In this document: positions 1 through 8,607 of the stretch, one piece after another
Numbering within the stretch: the first letter of the stretch is position 1
Layout of the letters: each line of letters opens with the position of its first letter
The notes under the pieces: model-generated
What the model was told of the DNA's origin: nothing
The model's database searches: none
Seen by the model: the letters and a program-made list of their open reading frames with translations, nothing else
Program-made: the position numbers and the translations under genes
Source of the DNA: Nocardiopsis ansamitocini
Lineage (GTDB): Bacteria; Actinomycetota; Actinomycetes; Streptosporangiales; Streptosporangiaceae
Reading direction: 5' to 3'
Length of the DNA stretch: 64,000 nt
Assembly (NCBI RefSeq): GCF_030268225.1
Contig: NZ_BSQG01000002.1
Span: forward strand, 124,001 to 188,000

Positions 1-779
1 CTGCTGACGGGGTGCAGCGAGGTCACGAACACGAGGTCGGTCGGCGCAGGAAGCCGCGCCCGCCCGCCCCCCGACGCCGGTGCGGGGTTCCAGGCGCGGC
101 CGAGCGAGCCCGCCAGCCCGGCGGAGCCCACCGGCAGGATCCGCGGGCCCGCATCGCGGACCGCAGCGGCGATCGCGTCGAGTTCTCCGCGCGTGCGCGC
201 ATCGACCACGGCGATGTCGCCCGGTTCGAGGCCGGCGATCTCGTCGGTGCGCGCGCGACGGCCGCCCGTGAGGGCGGCCAGGTCGTCGGTCGTCAGCGGG
301 GTGACGGGGTCGCGTCCGGCCGCTCCACCGGTGGCTGGACCGCCGTCGACCCGCAAAGAGCCGTCGACGACGGTGCGTCCCGCCTCCGGGTAGGCGGGGC
401 AGACCACGGCCGCGGCGGGGACGGCCTCACCCCAGGCGTCGAGCGCGCCGCGGACCTGGGCCCCGAGCGATCCGCGCCCGGTCGAGTCGATCTTGAGGTA
501 GACGCGGTCGCCCGCTGTGGCCATGGCCGCGCGCACGGCTCGGGCGGTCGTGGTCCGGGCCGTCCCCCGATCCGCGGCGCGCACGTCGGTGGAGCGGGCC
601 ACGATCCGCGGGGACGCGAGGTCCGGACGGGGAGGGGCCTCGCCGCTGAGCAGGAGGGTCGCCTCCCATCCCGTCCGGACGAATTGGAGCGCGCTGTCCC
701 CGGCCCCCGTCATGTCATCGGCGATCACGGACACGGCGCGGACGGTCGCCGCAGCGGGGCGCCGCATCGTCGCGCTCAT
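1..779 (-). CDS. Four-carbon acid sugar kinase (DUF1537/OtnK-like), 3' end beyond window
   Basis: ATP-dependent kinase of four-carbon acid sugars (threonate/erythronate type) acting in the cytosol. About 259 N-terminal residues are visible, and the reading frame stays open to base 1, so the C-terminal nucleotide-binding domain lies outside. Family signatures seen are IADDMTGAGDSALQF near residue 20, KIDSTGRGSLGAQV near 90, CPAYPEAGRTVVDG near 120 and VGSAGLAGSL near 230. The ATG overlaps the stop of the upstream aldolase gene (ATGA), so translation is probably coupled. It is the last visible gene of a five-gene catabolic operon. DUF1537 kinases are known to phosphorylate acid sugars ahead of an aldolase or decarboxylase step. 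The exact substrate cannot be read from the sequence. Confidence 0.85.
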   Translation of the reverse strand, partial: MSATMRRPAAATVRAVSVIADDMTGAGDSALQFVRTGWEATLLLSGEAPPRPDLASPRIVARSTDVRAADRGTARTTTARAVRAAMATAGDRVYLKIDSTGRGSLGAQVRGALDAWGEAVPAAAVVCPAYPEAGRTVVDGSLRVDGGPATGGAAGRDPVTPLTTDDLAALTGGRRARTDEIAGLEPGDIAVVDARTRGELDAIAAAVRDAGPRILPVGSAGLAGSLGRAWNPAPASGGGRARLPAPTDLVFVTSLHPVS

Positions 780-1540
780 CCCCGTGCGTCGCCGAGGTGG
801 CCGCGCGCGACCGCCTCGAGGTGGGTGAGCTCGGACGCGATCGTCACCATCCGGAACCCGGCGTCCAAACGGCGACGCGCTGTTGCTCCGTCGGGTGTGT
901 GGATGGCCGGGACGATCCCTGCGGCGGCAGCGGCGTCACGGGTACGCGTGACGGCCTCCTCGAGCGCGTCGACCGATTCCGGGTCGCCGGGGTAGGCGCC
1001 GCCGACGGCGAGCATGAGGTCGGAGGGGCCGATGTAGAGGCCGTCGACCCCGTCGACGGCGGCGATCTCCTCGACGTTGCGCAGCCCTTCCTCGGTCTCG
1101 ATCATGACGAGCAGGAGGGTCTGGGCGTTGGCGTCCTGAGGCTTGGGACCCACCCGCAGCCCGGAACGCATCGGCCCGTAGGAGCGGATGCCGCGGCCGG
1201 GGTAGCGGGCGGCGCGCACGGCTGCCTCGGCCTCCTCGGCGTTGTTGACCAGCGGCACGATGACACCGAGCGCACCCGCGTCGAGAGCCTGCCCGATGAC
1301 GGTGGGATCGTTCGCGGCCACGCGCACGATCCCCGCCGGTCCGTGGGCGGCATCGATGGCCATGAGGTTGCGCAGGACGCCGTCGTAGCCCATGAGGCCG
1401 TGCTGGGCGTCGATGCCGATGTAGTCGTACCCGGTCCTCGCGACCCGTTCGGTGGAGACGGGCGAGTCGAGCACGGCCCAGTATCCGACGGCGGTCCCGC
1501 CGGCTTTGAGGTCCTCGATGACGGTGGAGGCGTGGTGCAT
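776..1540 (-). CDS. HpcH/HpaI-family aldolase
   Basis: Class II pyruvate-type aldolase, 254 residues, the usual length of the HpcH/HpaI family (2-keto-3-deoxyrhamnonate or 4-hydroxy-2-oxoheptanedioate aldolase type). Recognisable motifs are YDYIGIDAQHGLMGYD near residue 40, the metal-ligand segment VMIETEEGLRNVEEI near 150 and DGLYIGPSDLMLAVG near 175. Family members need Mg or Mn and split a 2-keto acid into pyruvate plus an aldehyde. The start is supported by GAGGAG six bases upstream. The gene sits 9 bp after the aldo/keto reductase gene and overlaps the kinase gene by four bases. In this operon it probably cleaves a phosphorylated or oxidised sugar acid, which is an inference from context. 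Confidence 0.9.
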   Translation of the reverse strand: MHHASTVIEDLKAGGTAVGYWAVLDSPVSTERVARTGYDYIGIDAQHGLMGYDGVLRNLMAIDAAHGPAGIVRVAANDPTVIGQALDAGALGVIVPLVNNAEEAEAAVRAARYPGRGIRSYGPMRSGLRVGPKPQDANAQTLLLVMIETEEGLRNVEEIAAVDGVDGLYIGPSDLMLAVGGAYPGDPESVDALEEAVTRTRDAAAAAGIVPAIHTPDGATARRRLDAGFRMVTIASELTHLEAVARGHLGDARG

Positions 1541-1549
1541 GTGTGCTCC

Positions 1550-2515
1550 TCAGCGGTTGTAGGCGGGCATCGGGCCGTGCAGTTCCTCCCCGACCGCGTC
1601 GCAGGCCGCGACGGTGTCGTCGTCCAACGGGCCGCGAGCGATGACGGCGAGGTTGTCGGAGATCTGTTCGGGACGGGAGCCGCCGACGAGCACCGAGTCC
1701 GTGACGGGTTTGGACAGCAGCCACCGCAGCGACAGCTCGATGAGCGAGATCCCGGCTCCGGCGGCGATGTCGGTGAGTGAGCGGATCGCCTCGAACAGCC
1801 GGGCGTTCCAGTAGCGTTCGGTGTACATTCCCGCCAGGCGCGAGTCACCGAACCGGCCGCTGTCGGGGCGTTCCTCGAAGCGGTGCCGCCCGACGAGCAG
1901 CCCGCCTCCGAGGGGGTTGTAGACCATCGTGTGCAGGCCGGCGGTCCGTGCGAACTCGGCGTACTCGTTCTCGATGCGCCGGGCGACGAGGTTGTACAGC
2001 TGCTGGGCGACGACGGGGCGGTCGATGCCGAGCCGGTCGGCGGTGGCGTTCATCTCCGCGACCTGCCAGGCGGCGTAGTTGGAGACGCCGTAGGCGCCGA
2101 TGCGGCCCTCGGAGAGGAGCCCGCCAACGGTTTCGAGGGTCTCCTCGACGGGCGTCGACCGGTCCGGTTGGTGCAGGTAGAACAGGTCCACCTTGTCCAT
2201 GCCCAGCCGCCGGAGGCTGCCTTCCAACGAGCGGTGGATCCCTTCCCGGGAGAGCAGGGCGGCGTCGCCGGCGTCGTCGTGGGGCATGCCCGCCTTGGTC
2301 GCGACGAGGAAGCGGCCTTCGTGCCCGGTGAGGACGCGGCCGAGGATCTCCTCGGTGCGGCCGGCGGCGTAGGCGTTGGCCGTGTCGATCATCCGCACGC
2401 CCGCGTTCGCGGACAGGTCGATGATCCGCGCGGCCGTCGCCTCGTCCACGGTGTCGCCGAAAGTCATCGTGCCCAGCACGGCTCCGCCGATTCGGGTGGG
2501 AAGTGGGGTGCTCAT
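1550..2515 (-). CDS. Aldo/keto reductase
   Basis: NAD(P)H-dependent oxidoreductase of the AKR superfamily, 321 residues. The catalytic tetrad is visible in order: Asp and Tyr in DTANAYAAGRTEE (near residue 50), Lys in VATKAGM and His in FYLHQPDRS. The C-terminal cofactor segment VLVGGSRPEQISDN is also present. AGGAAGG eight bases upstream supports the ATG. The gene lies between the dehydrogenase and aldolase genes with gaps of 9 to 12 bp, so it belongs to the sugar-acid operon. It could reduce the aldehyde released by the aldolase or oxidise the entering sugar. The direction is not determined by the sequence. Confidence 0.9.
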   Translation of the reverse strand: MSTPLPTRIGGAVLGTMTFGDTVDEATAARIIDLSANAGVRMIDTANAYAAGRTEEILGRVLTGHEGRFLVATKAGMPHDDAGDAALLSREGIHRSLEGSLRRLGMDKVDLFYLHQPDRSTPVEETLETVGGLLSEGRIGAYGVSNYAAWQVAEMNATADRLGIDRPVVAQQLYNLVARRIENEYAEFARTAGLHTMVYNPLGGGLLVGRHRFEERPDSGRFGDSRLAGMYTERYWNARLFEAIRSLTDIAAGAGISLIELSLRWLLSKPVTDSVLVGGSRPEQISDNLAVIARGPLDDDTVAACDAVGEELHGPMPAYNR

Positions 2516-2527
2516 GGCGTGGCCTTC

Positions 2528-3478
2528 CTAGTGCGAGGAGGTCGGTACGGGATGGTCGGGGCGCTCGCCCGCCAGGACGCTCAGGACGTCGCGGGCGACG
2601 GATACGCCCATCGACCTGTTCGCGAGGTCGGTCTGCGCACCGATGTGCGGGGTCAGGATCAGTCGAGGGGCGTTTCTGAGCGGGCTCGACTCCGGCAGGG
2701 GCTCCACCGCGAGGGCGTCGAGCGCGGCACCGCCGAGGTGGCCGCTGTGCAGGAGCTCGGCGAGGGCGTCCTCGTCGATCAGGTCGCCGCGGGCGGCATT
2801 GATGACCAGGGCCCCGGGCCTGAGTCCTTCGAGCGCGGCGCGGTCGAGGATCCGCTCGCCGCCGCCGGGCATGTGCAGCGTGACGATGTCGGCGAGGGCG
2901 AGCGCCTCCTCGCGTCCGACACCGCGGACCCCGTCACCGAGGTCCTCTTCGCCGACATAGGGGTCGAACGCGACGACCTCCATGCCGAAGGCGCGGGCGC
3001 GCGCCGCGACGGCCCGGCCGATGCGGCCGTATCCCATGACGGCCAGGGTCTTGCCGGCCAACTCCAGGCCCGGGAACCTCCGCCATTGCCCGGCCAGGCA
3101 CGAGGCGTGCGCCGCTACCAGGTCGCGGGCGGCGGCCAGGATGAGTCCGAGCGTGAGGTCGGCGACGCCGCCGCTGTTGGAGCCAGGGGCGTGGACCACC
3201 TCGATGCCCGCCGCCCGGGCGGCCGCCACGTCGATGTTGTCGTAGCCGACACCGTGCTTGGCGACCACGCGCAGGCCCCCGACGGTCAGTGCGGGGCCCC
3301 GCACGTCGTCCAGGCCCACGATCATCGCCTGGCATCCGGCGGCCTCGGCAGCCAGTGTCGCGGCGTCCAGGGGGTGCGGTGCGGTGGGGCGGACGATCGT
3401 TGCCCCCGCCTCGCGCAGGACGCGCCAGGGATCATCGGACTGGGCCCCGAAGCTCGGAGTGGTGACCAGGACTCGCAT
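2528..3478 (-). CDS. D-2-hydroxyacid dehydrogenase (phosphoglycerate dehydrogenase-like)
   Basis: NAD-dependent dehydrogenase of the D-isomer specific 2-hydroxyacid family, 316 residues, without the extra ACT domain of long SerA proteins. The Rossmann motif is VMGYGRIGRAVAARA near residue 150. The catalytic Arg is in INAARGDLIDEDAL, the Glu in LAVEPLPESSPL and the His in ILTPHIGAQTD. It is cytosolic, second gene of the operon, 10 bp after the transporter gene, with GGGAAGAG directly before the ATG. It likely oxidises a 2-hydroxy acid intermediate of the pathway. A role in serine synthesis is less likely because of its place in a catabolic operon. Confidence 0.9.
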   Translation of the reverse strand: MRVLVTTPSFGAQSDDPWRVLREAGATIVRPTAPHPLDAATLAAEAAGCQAMIVGLDDVRGPALTVGGLRVVAKHGVGYDNIDVAAARAAGIEVVHAPGSNSGGVADLTLGLILAAARDLVAAHASCLAGQWRRFPGLELAGKTLAVMGYGRIGRAVAARARAFGMEVVAFDPYVGEEDLGDGVRGVGREEALALADIVTLHMPGGGERILDRAALEGLRPGALVINAARGDLIDEDALAELLHSGHLGGAALDALAVEPLPESSPLRNAPRLILTPHIGAQTDLANRSMGVSVARDVLSVLAGERPDHPVPTSSH

Positions 3479-3488
3479 CTCTTCCCAA

Positions 3489-4901
3489 CTATCCGATCGT
3501 GAAGCCGAAGATCGTCGCCACGGAGTAGATCCCCAGGGCGCCGATCGCGATGCTGGAGATGACCAGGGCGGTCGTCCAGACGGGGCTGAGCCGGAAACGG
3601 CGGTCGACCTGGCGGCGCAGCACCCACACCGCGATCACGACGGCCACGAGGAAGAGCCCGGAGGCGACGCCACCGATCATCACCATGACGACGGGCGACT
3701 GGATGAGCAGGAAGCTCAGTGCCCACACGATGGGGTAGCACACGGTGAGGGTGCGGATGATCCGTTCGCGGACCTTGACGTTCGTCCAGTCGAACACGCC
3801 GAGGATTCCCAGGGTGTTGGTCCACAGCCGCGGCACGGAGGCGGTCGAGGCGACGAACGTCGACCACAGCACCGCGAACGCGCCGAGGAGGAACGCCCAC
3901 TGGGCCCACGAACCGAGGACGTCGGTGTACATCCGCGAGAGCGTGGTGATCATGTCGTTGCCCTGCGGCACCAGGCCCTGCGGGTGCAGGACGGCGGCGC
4001 CGATCAGGTAGAACGACAGCGTGCAGACCGTGCAGATCACCCAGGAGACGAAGGCGTCCAGACGCATCACCCTGATCCAGCCCTCGGCGCGCTGCGCGCG
4101 CTCCTCGGACCCGTCGTCGGGTCCGGTCCAGCGGCCGTACCCCTTCTCCAGGACCCAGTAGGTGTAGGTGGTCATCTCGTCGGAGCCCACCCCGGTGAGG
4201 CCGAACATGGCGACCGCTAGGCCGATCGCGCCGACGGGGAGGGCGAAGCTCAGGCCGCCGAGGAGGTCGCCGCCGGTGTAGGCGAAGGGGGTCAACGGCA
4301 GGCCCAGCGCGAGCGCGACCGTGACGAGGGTGAACACGACCACGGAGGCGAAGGCGACGCGCTCGACCACGGAGTACTTGCCCGTGATGAGGAGTGCGAC
4401 CGTGGCGACGAGCGTCACGAGCGTCCAGAACGCGAGCGAGGGGAAGCTGAGGGGTTCTCCCAGTACGGGGAACATGATCGACAGGCAGGCGGCCGCGCCG
4501 CCGATGATGCCGCCGCGTTGCAGGATCTTCGCGAAGTCCATGACGATCCACAGCAGGGTGATCCAGCTGCCGCGTCGGGTCTTCGGCGCGATCTGCGCGT
4601 ACCCCTCCAGGGCGGGTTTGCCGCTGAGGATCGTCCAGGTGGCGAGTTCGACCTGGACCCACACCTTGATCGCCGTCGAGATGACGACGAGCCACAGGAG
4701 GACGAATCCCGCCTGGGCACCCAGGCCCGTGGTCGTGATGAGTTCGCCCGAACCGATCACGGCGGCCGAGATGATGAGCCCCGGTCCGAGGTAGCGCAAC
4801 CGGCCGCGCAACGTGCGTGGAGGTTCGAGGGCGTGCTCCTTGCGCAGGGCGTAGGGATCGAATCGTTCGTGCTCTGCGCGAGGCGATGCGTTCGCGACCA
4901 A
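3489..4901 (-). CDS. Nramp-family transporter lacking the canonical metal motifs
   Basis: Inner-membrane transporter, 470 residues with about eleven hydrophobic segments, clearly of the Nramp fold by the first-helix context LGPGLIISAAVIGSGE. The helix 1 metal motif (DPGN in true Nramp) is replaced by IGSGE. The helix 6 MPH motif is replaced by FGLTGVGSDEMTTY, so both residue pairs that bind Mn/Fe are absent. The start is TTG at 4901, supported by AGGAGG seven bases upstream. It is first in the catabolic operon, so it may import the growth substrate or a related solute rather than a transition metal. An alternative is supply of Mg/Mn for the HpcH/HpaI aldolase. Regulation is probably by the divergent DeoR protein. 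Confidence 0.8.
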   Translation of the reverse strand: MVANASPRAEHERFDPYALRKEHALEPPRTLRGRLRYLGPGLIISAAVIGSGELITTTGLGAQAGFVLLWLVVISTAIKVWVQVELATWTILSGKPALEGYAQIAPKTRRGSWITLLWIVMDFAKILQRGGIIGGAAACLSIMFPVLGEPLSFPSLAFWTLVTLVATVALLITGKYSVVERVAFASVVVFTLVTVALALGLPLTPFAYTGGDLLGGLSFALPVGAIGLAVAMFGLTGVGSDEMTTYTYWVLEKGYGRWTGPDDGSEERAQRAEGWIRVMRLDAFVSWVICTVCTLSFYLIGAAVLHPQGLVPQGNDMITTLSRMYTDVLGSWAQWAFLLGAFAVLWSTFVASTASVPRLWTNTLGILGVFDWTNVKVRERIIRTLTVCYPIVWALSFLLIQSPVVMVMIGGVASGLFLVAVVIAVWVLRRQVDRRFRLSPVWTTALVISSIAIGALGIYSVATIFGFTIG

Positions 4902-4911
4902 GACAGCCTCC

Positions 4912-4926
4912 TTAAACGCGCGTTAA
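4912..4926. promoter_or_regulatory. Palindrome at the transporter start
   Basis: TTAAACGCGCGTTAA holds a perfect 10-bp palindrome (AACGCGCGTT, 4915-4924). It lies immediately upstream of the ribosome site of the transporter gene, so a bound protein would block the first gene of the operon. Function is inferred from position. Confidence 0.45.
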
Positions 4927-4957
4927 CCCGGTGGCAACACACGGGAACGGTACTGTG

Positions 4958-5049
4958 ATTGCGCACACTACGCAATAGACTCGCTCGTTTTGCGCAGAGA
5001 GAAAGGGTCTGTTCACGAGTGATTCCCTTGTGGATGCGCACTTCGCGCA
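4958..5049. promoter_or_regulatory. Cluster of TGCGCA-type inverted repeats, candidate DeoR operators
   Basis: The divergent promoter region contains ATTGCG-7-CGCAAT (4958-4976, perfect), a lone TTTTGCGCA (4988-4996) and TGCGC-5-GCGCA (5035-5049, perfect). The same hexamer core recurs three times between the catabolic operon and the DeoR-type gene. This is the pattern expected for an autoregulated repressor controlling both directions. Confidence 0.6.
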
Positions 5050-5175
5050 ACTCCGTTCGTTCTTCCAGCATCGCCTGATGGGCGGATGGGTGAACGGCGC
5101 ACCCGCGCCGTGTCGCGTCGCGCGGGGAGGAACGACGCGGTGCGCGGACCGCGCAGCGGGATAGCATCGGGTGCC

Positions 5176-5982
5176 ATGAACACTCCGGTACCCGCCGGTC
5201 GCCGACGCGAGGCGATCTACGAACAGGCCACGACGGTAGGGCTTGCTTCGGTGGAGGAGTTGTCCGCCCGGTTCGGCGTGACCCCGTCGACGATTCGCCG
5301 CGACCTCGCCTCCCTGCACCGGGAGGGAAGGCTGGCGCGCACGTACGGGGGCGCGATCCCCGTGGGCGTGCACCCCGAGACGTCGCTACGGGAGAGGCTC
5401 GGCCGGGCCCATCTGGAGAAGTCGGCGATCGGACGCCGCGCGGCGCTTCTCGTCGAGGACGGTGAAGTGCTCATGCTCGACGGGGGATCCACCGTGCTCG
5501 CCCTCGCCAGGGCGCTCCGGAACCGATCGCTCCTCACGGTCGTCTCGACCGCGTTGAAGACCCTGGAGACCCTGTCGAACGCCCCGGGGATCACCGTCGA
5601 ATGCATCGGCGGGCGCCTGCGCGATGTCAGCGGCAGCATGGTCGGCCCGATCGCTGAGGCGGCGTTGGAACGCATGACGTTCGACCGCGTTTTCCTGGGG
5701 GCGGACGGAGTCGATCCGCACCTGGGCATCTGCGAGGCGGGCCGGGACCAGGCCCGCCTCAAGGAGTTGATGATCCGCGCCTCCGGCGAGGTGGTGGTCC
5801 TGGCCGATTCCTCGAAGATCGGTGCGGCCCCCTTCCACGCCTGGACACAGCTGGGGACCGGCTGGACCCTCGTGACGGACGACGGGGTGGACGAGGCGCA
5901 GTTGAAAGCGTTTCGCGAGCAGGACGTCACGATCCACATCGCACCGTCCGAGGCCGAGGCCGAGCCCGGGAGCGAGTCCTGA
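5176..5982 (+). CDS. DeoR-family transcriptional repressor
   Basis: DNA-binding regulator of sugar catabolism, 268 residues. The N-terminal winged helix reads RREAIYEQATTVGLASVEELSARFGVT followed by the DeoR signature PSTIRRDLASLHREGRLART (residues about 10 to 60). The C-terminal sugar-phosphate-sensing domain has LMLDGGSTVLALARAL, ECIGGRLR and DRVFLGADGVD, typical of the DeoRC/isomerase-like fold. An in-frame start 30 codons earlier is open, but the added segment is Arg-rich and unlike the family, so the ATG at 5176 is preferred. It is transcribed divergently from the sugar-acid operon and very likely represses it until a phosphorylated intermediate accumulates. Confidence 0.9.
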   Translation: MNTPVPAGRRREAIYEQATTVGLASVEELSARFGVTPSTIRRDLASLHREGRLARTYGGAIPVGVHPETSLRERLGRAHLEKSAIGRRAALLVEDGEVLMLDGGSTVLALARALRNRSLLTVVSTALKTLETLSNAPGITVECIGGRLRDVSGSMVGPIAEAALERMTFDRVFLGADGVDPHLGICEAGRDQARLKELMIRASGEVVVLADSSKIGAAPFHAWTQLGTGWTLVTDDGVDEAQLKAFREQDVTIHIAPSEAEAEPGSES

Positions 5983-6214
5983 GGAGCCGGTTCCCGACAG
6001 CCGACCGGGACCGCGGGACCGCGGACACGTATTCCTCGCAGTGACCCGGTTCCCACCGGATGCTGTGCGGGGCGACCGCCCCTGGTTCCGTCGGCCCGGG
6101 TAGACGGCCGGAGGTACGGCGGGGCGTCGACCACCGTTGCCGCCGGGCCGATTGCCCTGGGACACGAGGGGGCGAACGACCCCGATCCGCAGGTCGGCGG
6201 GGTAATAATGCCTC

Positions 6215-7639
6215 ATGACGACTAGCCAGGACCCGGCCGGTGCGCCCGAGGAGTTCGACGACGAATTCGCGTCCTCCCCGATGTTGAGCCACGCACCCAA
6301 GTCGCGGTTCCCTTCGGCGGAGAACGACCCGAGGCAGATCTACCAGTTCGTGCACGACGAGCTGATGCTCGACGGCGTGGCGAGGATGAACCTCGCCACC
6401 TTCTGCACCACCTGGGTCGAACCGGAGGTCCGGCAGCTCATGTCCGACTCCATCGACAAGAACATCGTCGACAAGGACGAGTACCCGCAGACCGCGGAGC
6501 TGGAGACGCGCTGTGTCAGCATGCTGGCCGAGCTCTTCCACGCGCCCAGCCCGACGGCCACCCTGGGGACGTCCACGACGGGCTCCAGCGAGGCGGCGAT
6601 GCTCAGCGGCCTGGCTGCCAAGTGGCGTTGGCGCAAACAGCGCGCAGCCCTCGGCAAGGACGTCTCACGTCCCAACTTCGTCTGCGGACCGGTCCAGGTG
6701 TGCTGGGAGAAATTCGGGCGGTACTTCGACGTCGAGATCCGGCAGGTGCCGATGGGGCCGGGGCACGTCATGACACCCGACGAGGCGATCGCCCGATGCG
6801 ACGAGAACACGATCGCCGTCGTCGCGACGTTCGGCCAGACCTTCACGGGGAAGTTCGAGGACGTCGAAGGGATCAGCCGCGCTCTGGACGATCTCCAGGG
6901 CCGTACGGGCCTCGATATCCCGATCCACGTCGACGCCGCCAGCGGTGCCTTCGTCGCGCCGTTCTGTGCCCCCCAGCTGTGCTGGGACTTCCGGTTGCCG
7001 AGGGTCAAGTCGATCAACGCCTCGGGGCACAAGACCGGGCTGGCGCCACTGGGCAGCGGATGGGCGATCTGGCGGGAGAAGGAGGACCTTCCCGAGGAGC
7101 TGATCTTCGACGTCAACTACCTCGGCGGCCAGATGCCGAGCTTCAACCTGAACTTCTCGCGCCCGGGAGGCCAGGTGGTGTGCTCGTACTACAACTTCTT
7201 CCGCCTGGGTCGGCAGGGCTACACCAAAGTCCAGTCCGCCACCTACGCCGTCGCGCGGCATCTCGCCCGAGGGGTGGCCGACATCGAGGAGTTCGAGATC
7301 CTCTTCGACGCCGATCCCCTGCGCGGCATTCCGGCCATCACGTGGACACTTGCGGACCGGGACGCGCCGTACAGCCTCTTCGACGTGGCCGAGGAGCTGC
7401 GCACCCGCGGGTGGCTCGTACCCGCCTACACGCTTCCTCCCGGACAGCAGGACGTCGCGGTGCAGCGCATCATCGTGCGACACGGCCTCAGCCTCGACAT
7501 GGCCGACATGGTGCTGGCGGACATCGTCCAGGCGGTGGCGAAGCTCGCCGCCCGGCCGCCCGCCCGCAAGCTCGTCGCCGCGGAAGCACCCAGCTTCAAT
7601 CACGACGCCGTCCCCGTGGTGCCGGATTCGATGGTCTGA
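6215..7639 (+). CDS. gadB: Glutamate decarboxylase
   Basis: Pyridoxal-phosphate enzyme converting L-glutamate to GABA with CO2 release, 474 residues, the usual length. The group II decarboxylase signature GTSTTGSSEAAMLSGLA lies near residue 112. HVDAASGAFVAPF lies near 245. The PLP lysine is Lys273 in SINASGHKTGLAPLG. FNLNFSRPGGQVV also matches bacterial Gad proteins. It stands alone, without an adjacent glutamate/GABA antiporter. A GABA-route enzyme, succinate-semialdehyde dehydrogenase, occurs at 39.6 kb but is not linked. It acts in the cytosol, giving acid resistance or entry to the GABA shunt. Confidence 0.95.
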   Translation: MTTSQDPAGAPEEFDDEFASSPMLSHAPKSRFPSAENDPRQIYQFVHDELMLDGVARMNLATFCTTWVEPEVRQLMSDSIDKNIVDKDEYPQTAELETRCVSMLAELFHAPSPTATLGTSTTGSSEAAMLSGLAAKWRWRKQRAALGKDVSRPNFVCGPVQVCWEKFGRYFDVEIRQVPMGPGHVMTPDEAIARCDENTIAVVATFGQTFTGKFEDVEGISRALDDLQGRTGLDIPIHVDAASGAFVAPFCAPQLCWDFRLPRVKSINASGHKTGLAPLGSGWAIWREKEDLPEELIFDVNYLGGQMPSFNLNFSRPGGQVVCSYYNFFRLGRQGYTKVQSATYAVARHLARGVADIEEFEILFDADPLRGIPAITWTLADRDAPYSLFDVAEELRTRGWLVPAYTLPPGQQDVAVQRIIVRHGLSLDMADMVLADIVQAVAKLAARPPARKLVAAEAPSFNHDAVPVVPDSMV

Positions 7640-7689
7640 GCGTGCGTGGACCCGCCCCCGGCCGGTGCCCCGGTGACTCTGGGCGTGCG

Positions 7690-8252
7690 CCGCGGCCTTG
7701 GCGCTGTCGGACGTGACGAGGCGCTCGGCGGAGCGGCGGAACGCCCAGATGACGACCAGGGCGACCAGTGCCGTCAGCGGAAAGCCCAACACGACATCGG
7801 AGAAGGCCGGCCCGCTGGTGGAACCGGCGGGGTAGAGCCATTCCCGCACGACGAAACGCGCGGCGAACATGGCCGTGACCGCGAGGGTGGCGATGTCGTG
7901 GGCACGTAGCGAAGGGGCGTCCTGGCGCCAGGCATGCTTGCCGCCGTGGACGGCGTTCCAGATGACGCCGGTCAGCGGCCGGCGCACGACCACCGAGGCC
8001 AGCGTGCCCAGGCCCGCTGCCAGGGCGGCCCAGATCCAGATGAGGAAGAAGTCGTTGGCCGATCCGGTCCAGGCGGCCAGGCCCCCGGCGGCGGCGACGC
8101 CGATCACCCCGCCCATGGCCGCGGAGACGCCCTCTCCGCGCCGCATCCGGAACACGGCTGGCGCCGACGCGACGGTGATCGCGATCCCGACCGTGACCGG
8201 CAGCGGGAGCAAGGAGATGGCGACCGGCACGGTCGTGGTCGGCTTCGGTCAT
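7690..8252 (-). pseudogene. Decayed DUF3159 membrane-protein gene
   Basis: This is a broken paralogue of the intact DUF3159 gene at 14330-15064. It begins with MTEADHDRAG (start at 8252), matching MTDHDHDRADG of the intact copy. About 60 codons are then missing, and the homologous sequence resumes in a different frame at about 8225 and runs through MGGVIGVAAAGG, TGSANDFFLIWIW, VVRRPLTGVIWNAVHG and VVIWAFRRS. After that the frame has no stop where the intact protein ends and would read on into the antisense of the decarboxylase gene. Internal deletion, frameshift and lost stop together indicate a pseudogene, although a GTG at 8230 could still start a truncated product. Confidence 0.7.
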
Positions 8253-8607
8253 CGCGTCCTCCCGGGGTCGGGTGAAGCAGTGGTGCGCAAAGCGGTGCGA
8301 ACGTGGCCGGTCGTGGTCGTCTCGTCCGGCGAACTCGACTCTGGGAAGGCCATGTCGTTCCTTTCGTTCGGACTCGGCGACTCGTTGCGGTCTGCGTCCA
8401 GGGAAAGACCGTGCCGTTACGGCGTGCTCAACCCGCTGTTGATGTGATGCGGGCCACCACGAATGCGGTATCAGGTCCTTGTCGCCCCCGGTGCCCCGGA
8501 TGATGTGCGGGGCACGGTCGTGGTTCGCCGGAGGTCGGGGCGGTGTCGGGGCGGGCGTCGACGGTCCCGGACGACCCCGACCGCCGCGGGTCCTGCCCAC
8601 CGGCCCC
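8253..8607. other. Intergenic, no gene seen
   Basis: Between the decayed DUF3159 gene and the thioesterase gene I see no reading frame with protein-like composition. A stem-loop GTGCCCC-11-GGGGCAC (8491-8515) lies downstream of the thioesterase gene and could end its transcription, but it has no T-run. Confidence 0.4.

Noticed and set aside
12-995. Long plus-strand open frame at the left edge
   Set aside because: Arg/Gly/Pro-rich and opposite the well-supported kinase and aldolase genes; a shadow of high-GC coding sequence.
1883-3502. 539-codon plus-strand open frame
   Set aside because: Antisense to the aldo/keto reductase and dehydrogenase genes with full catalytic motifs.
6665-7689. Extension of the DUF3159-like frame through the antisense of the decarboxylase gene
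   Set aside because: Homology ends near 7690; the rest is composition shadow opposite an intact enzyme gene.
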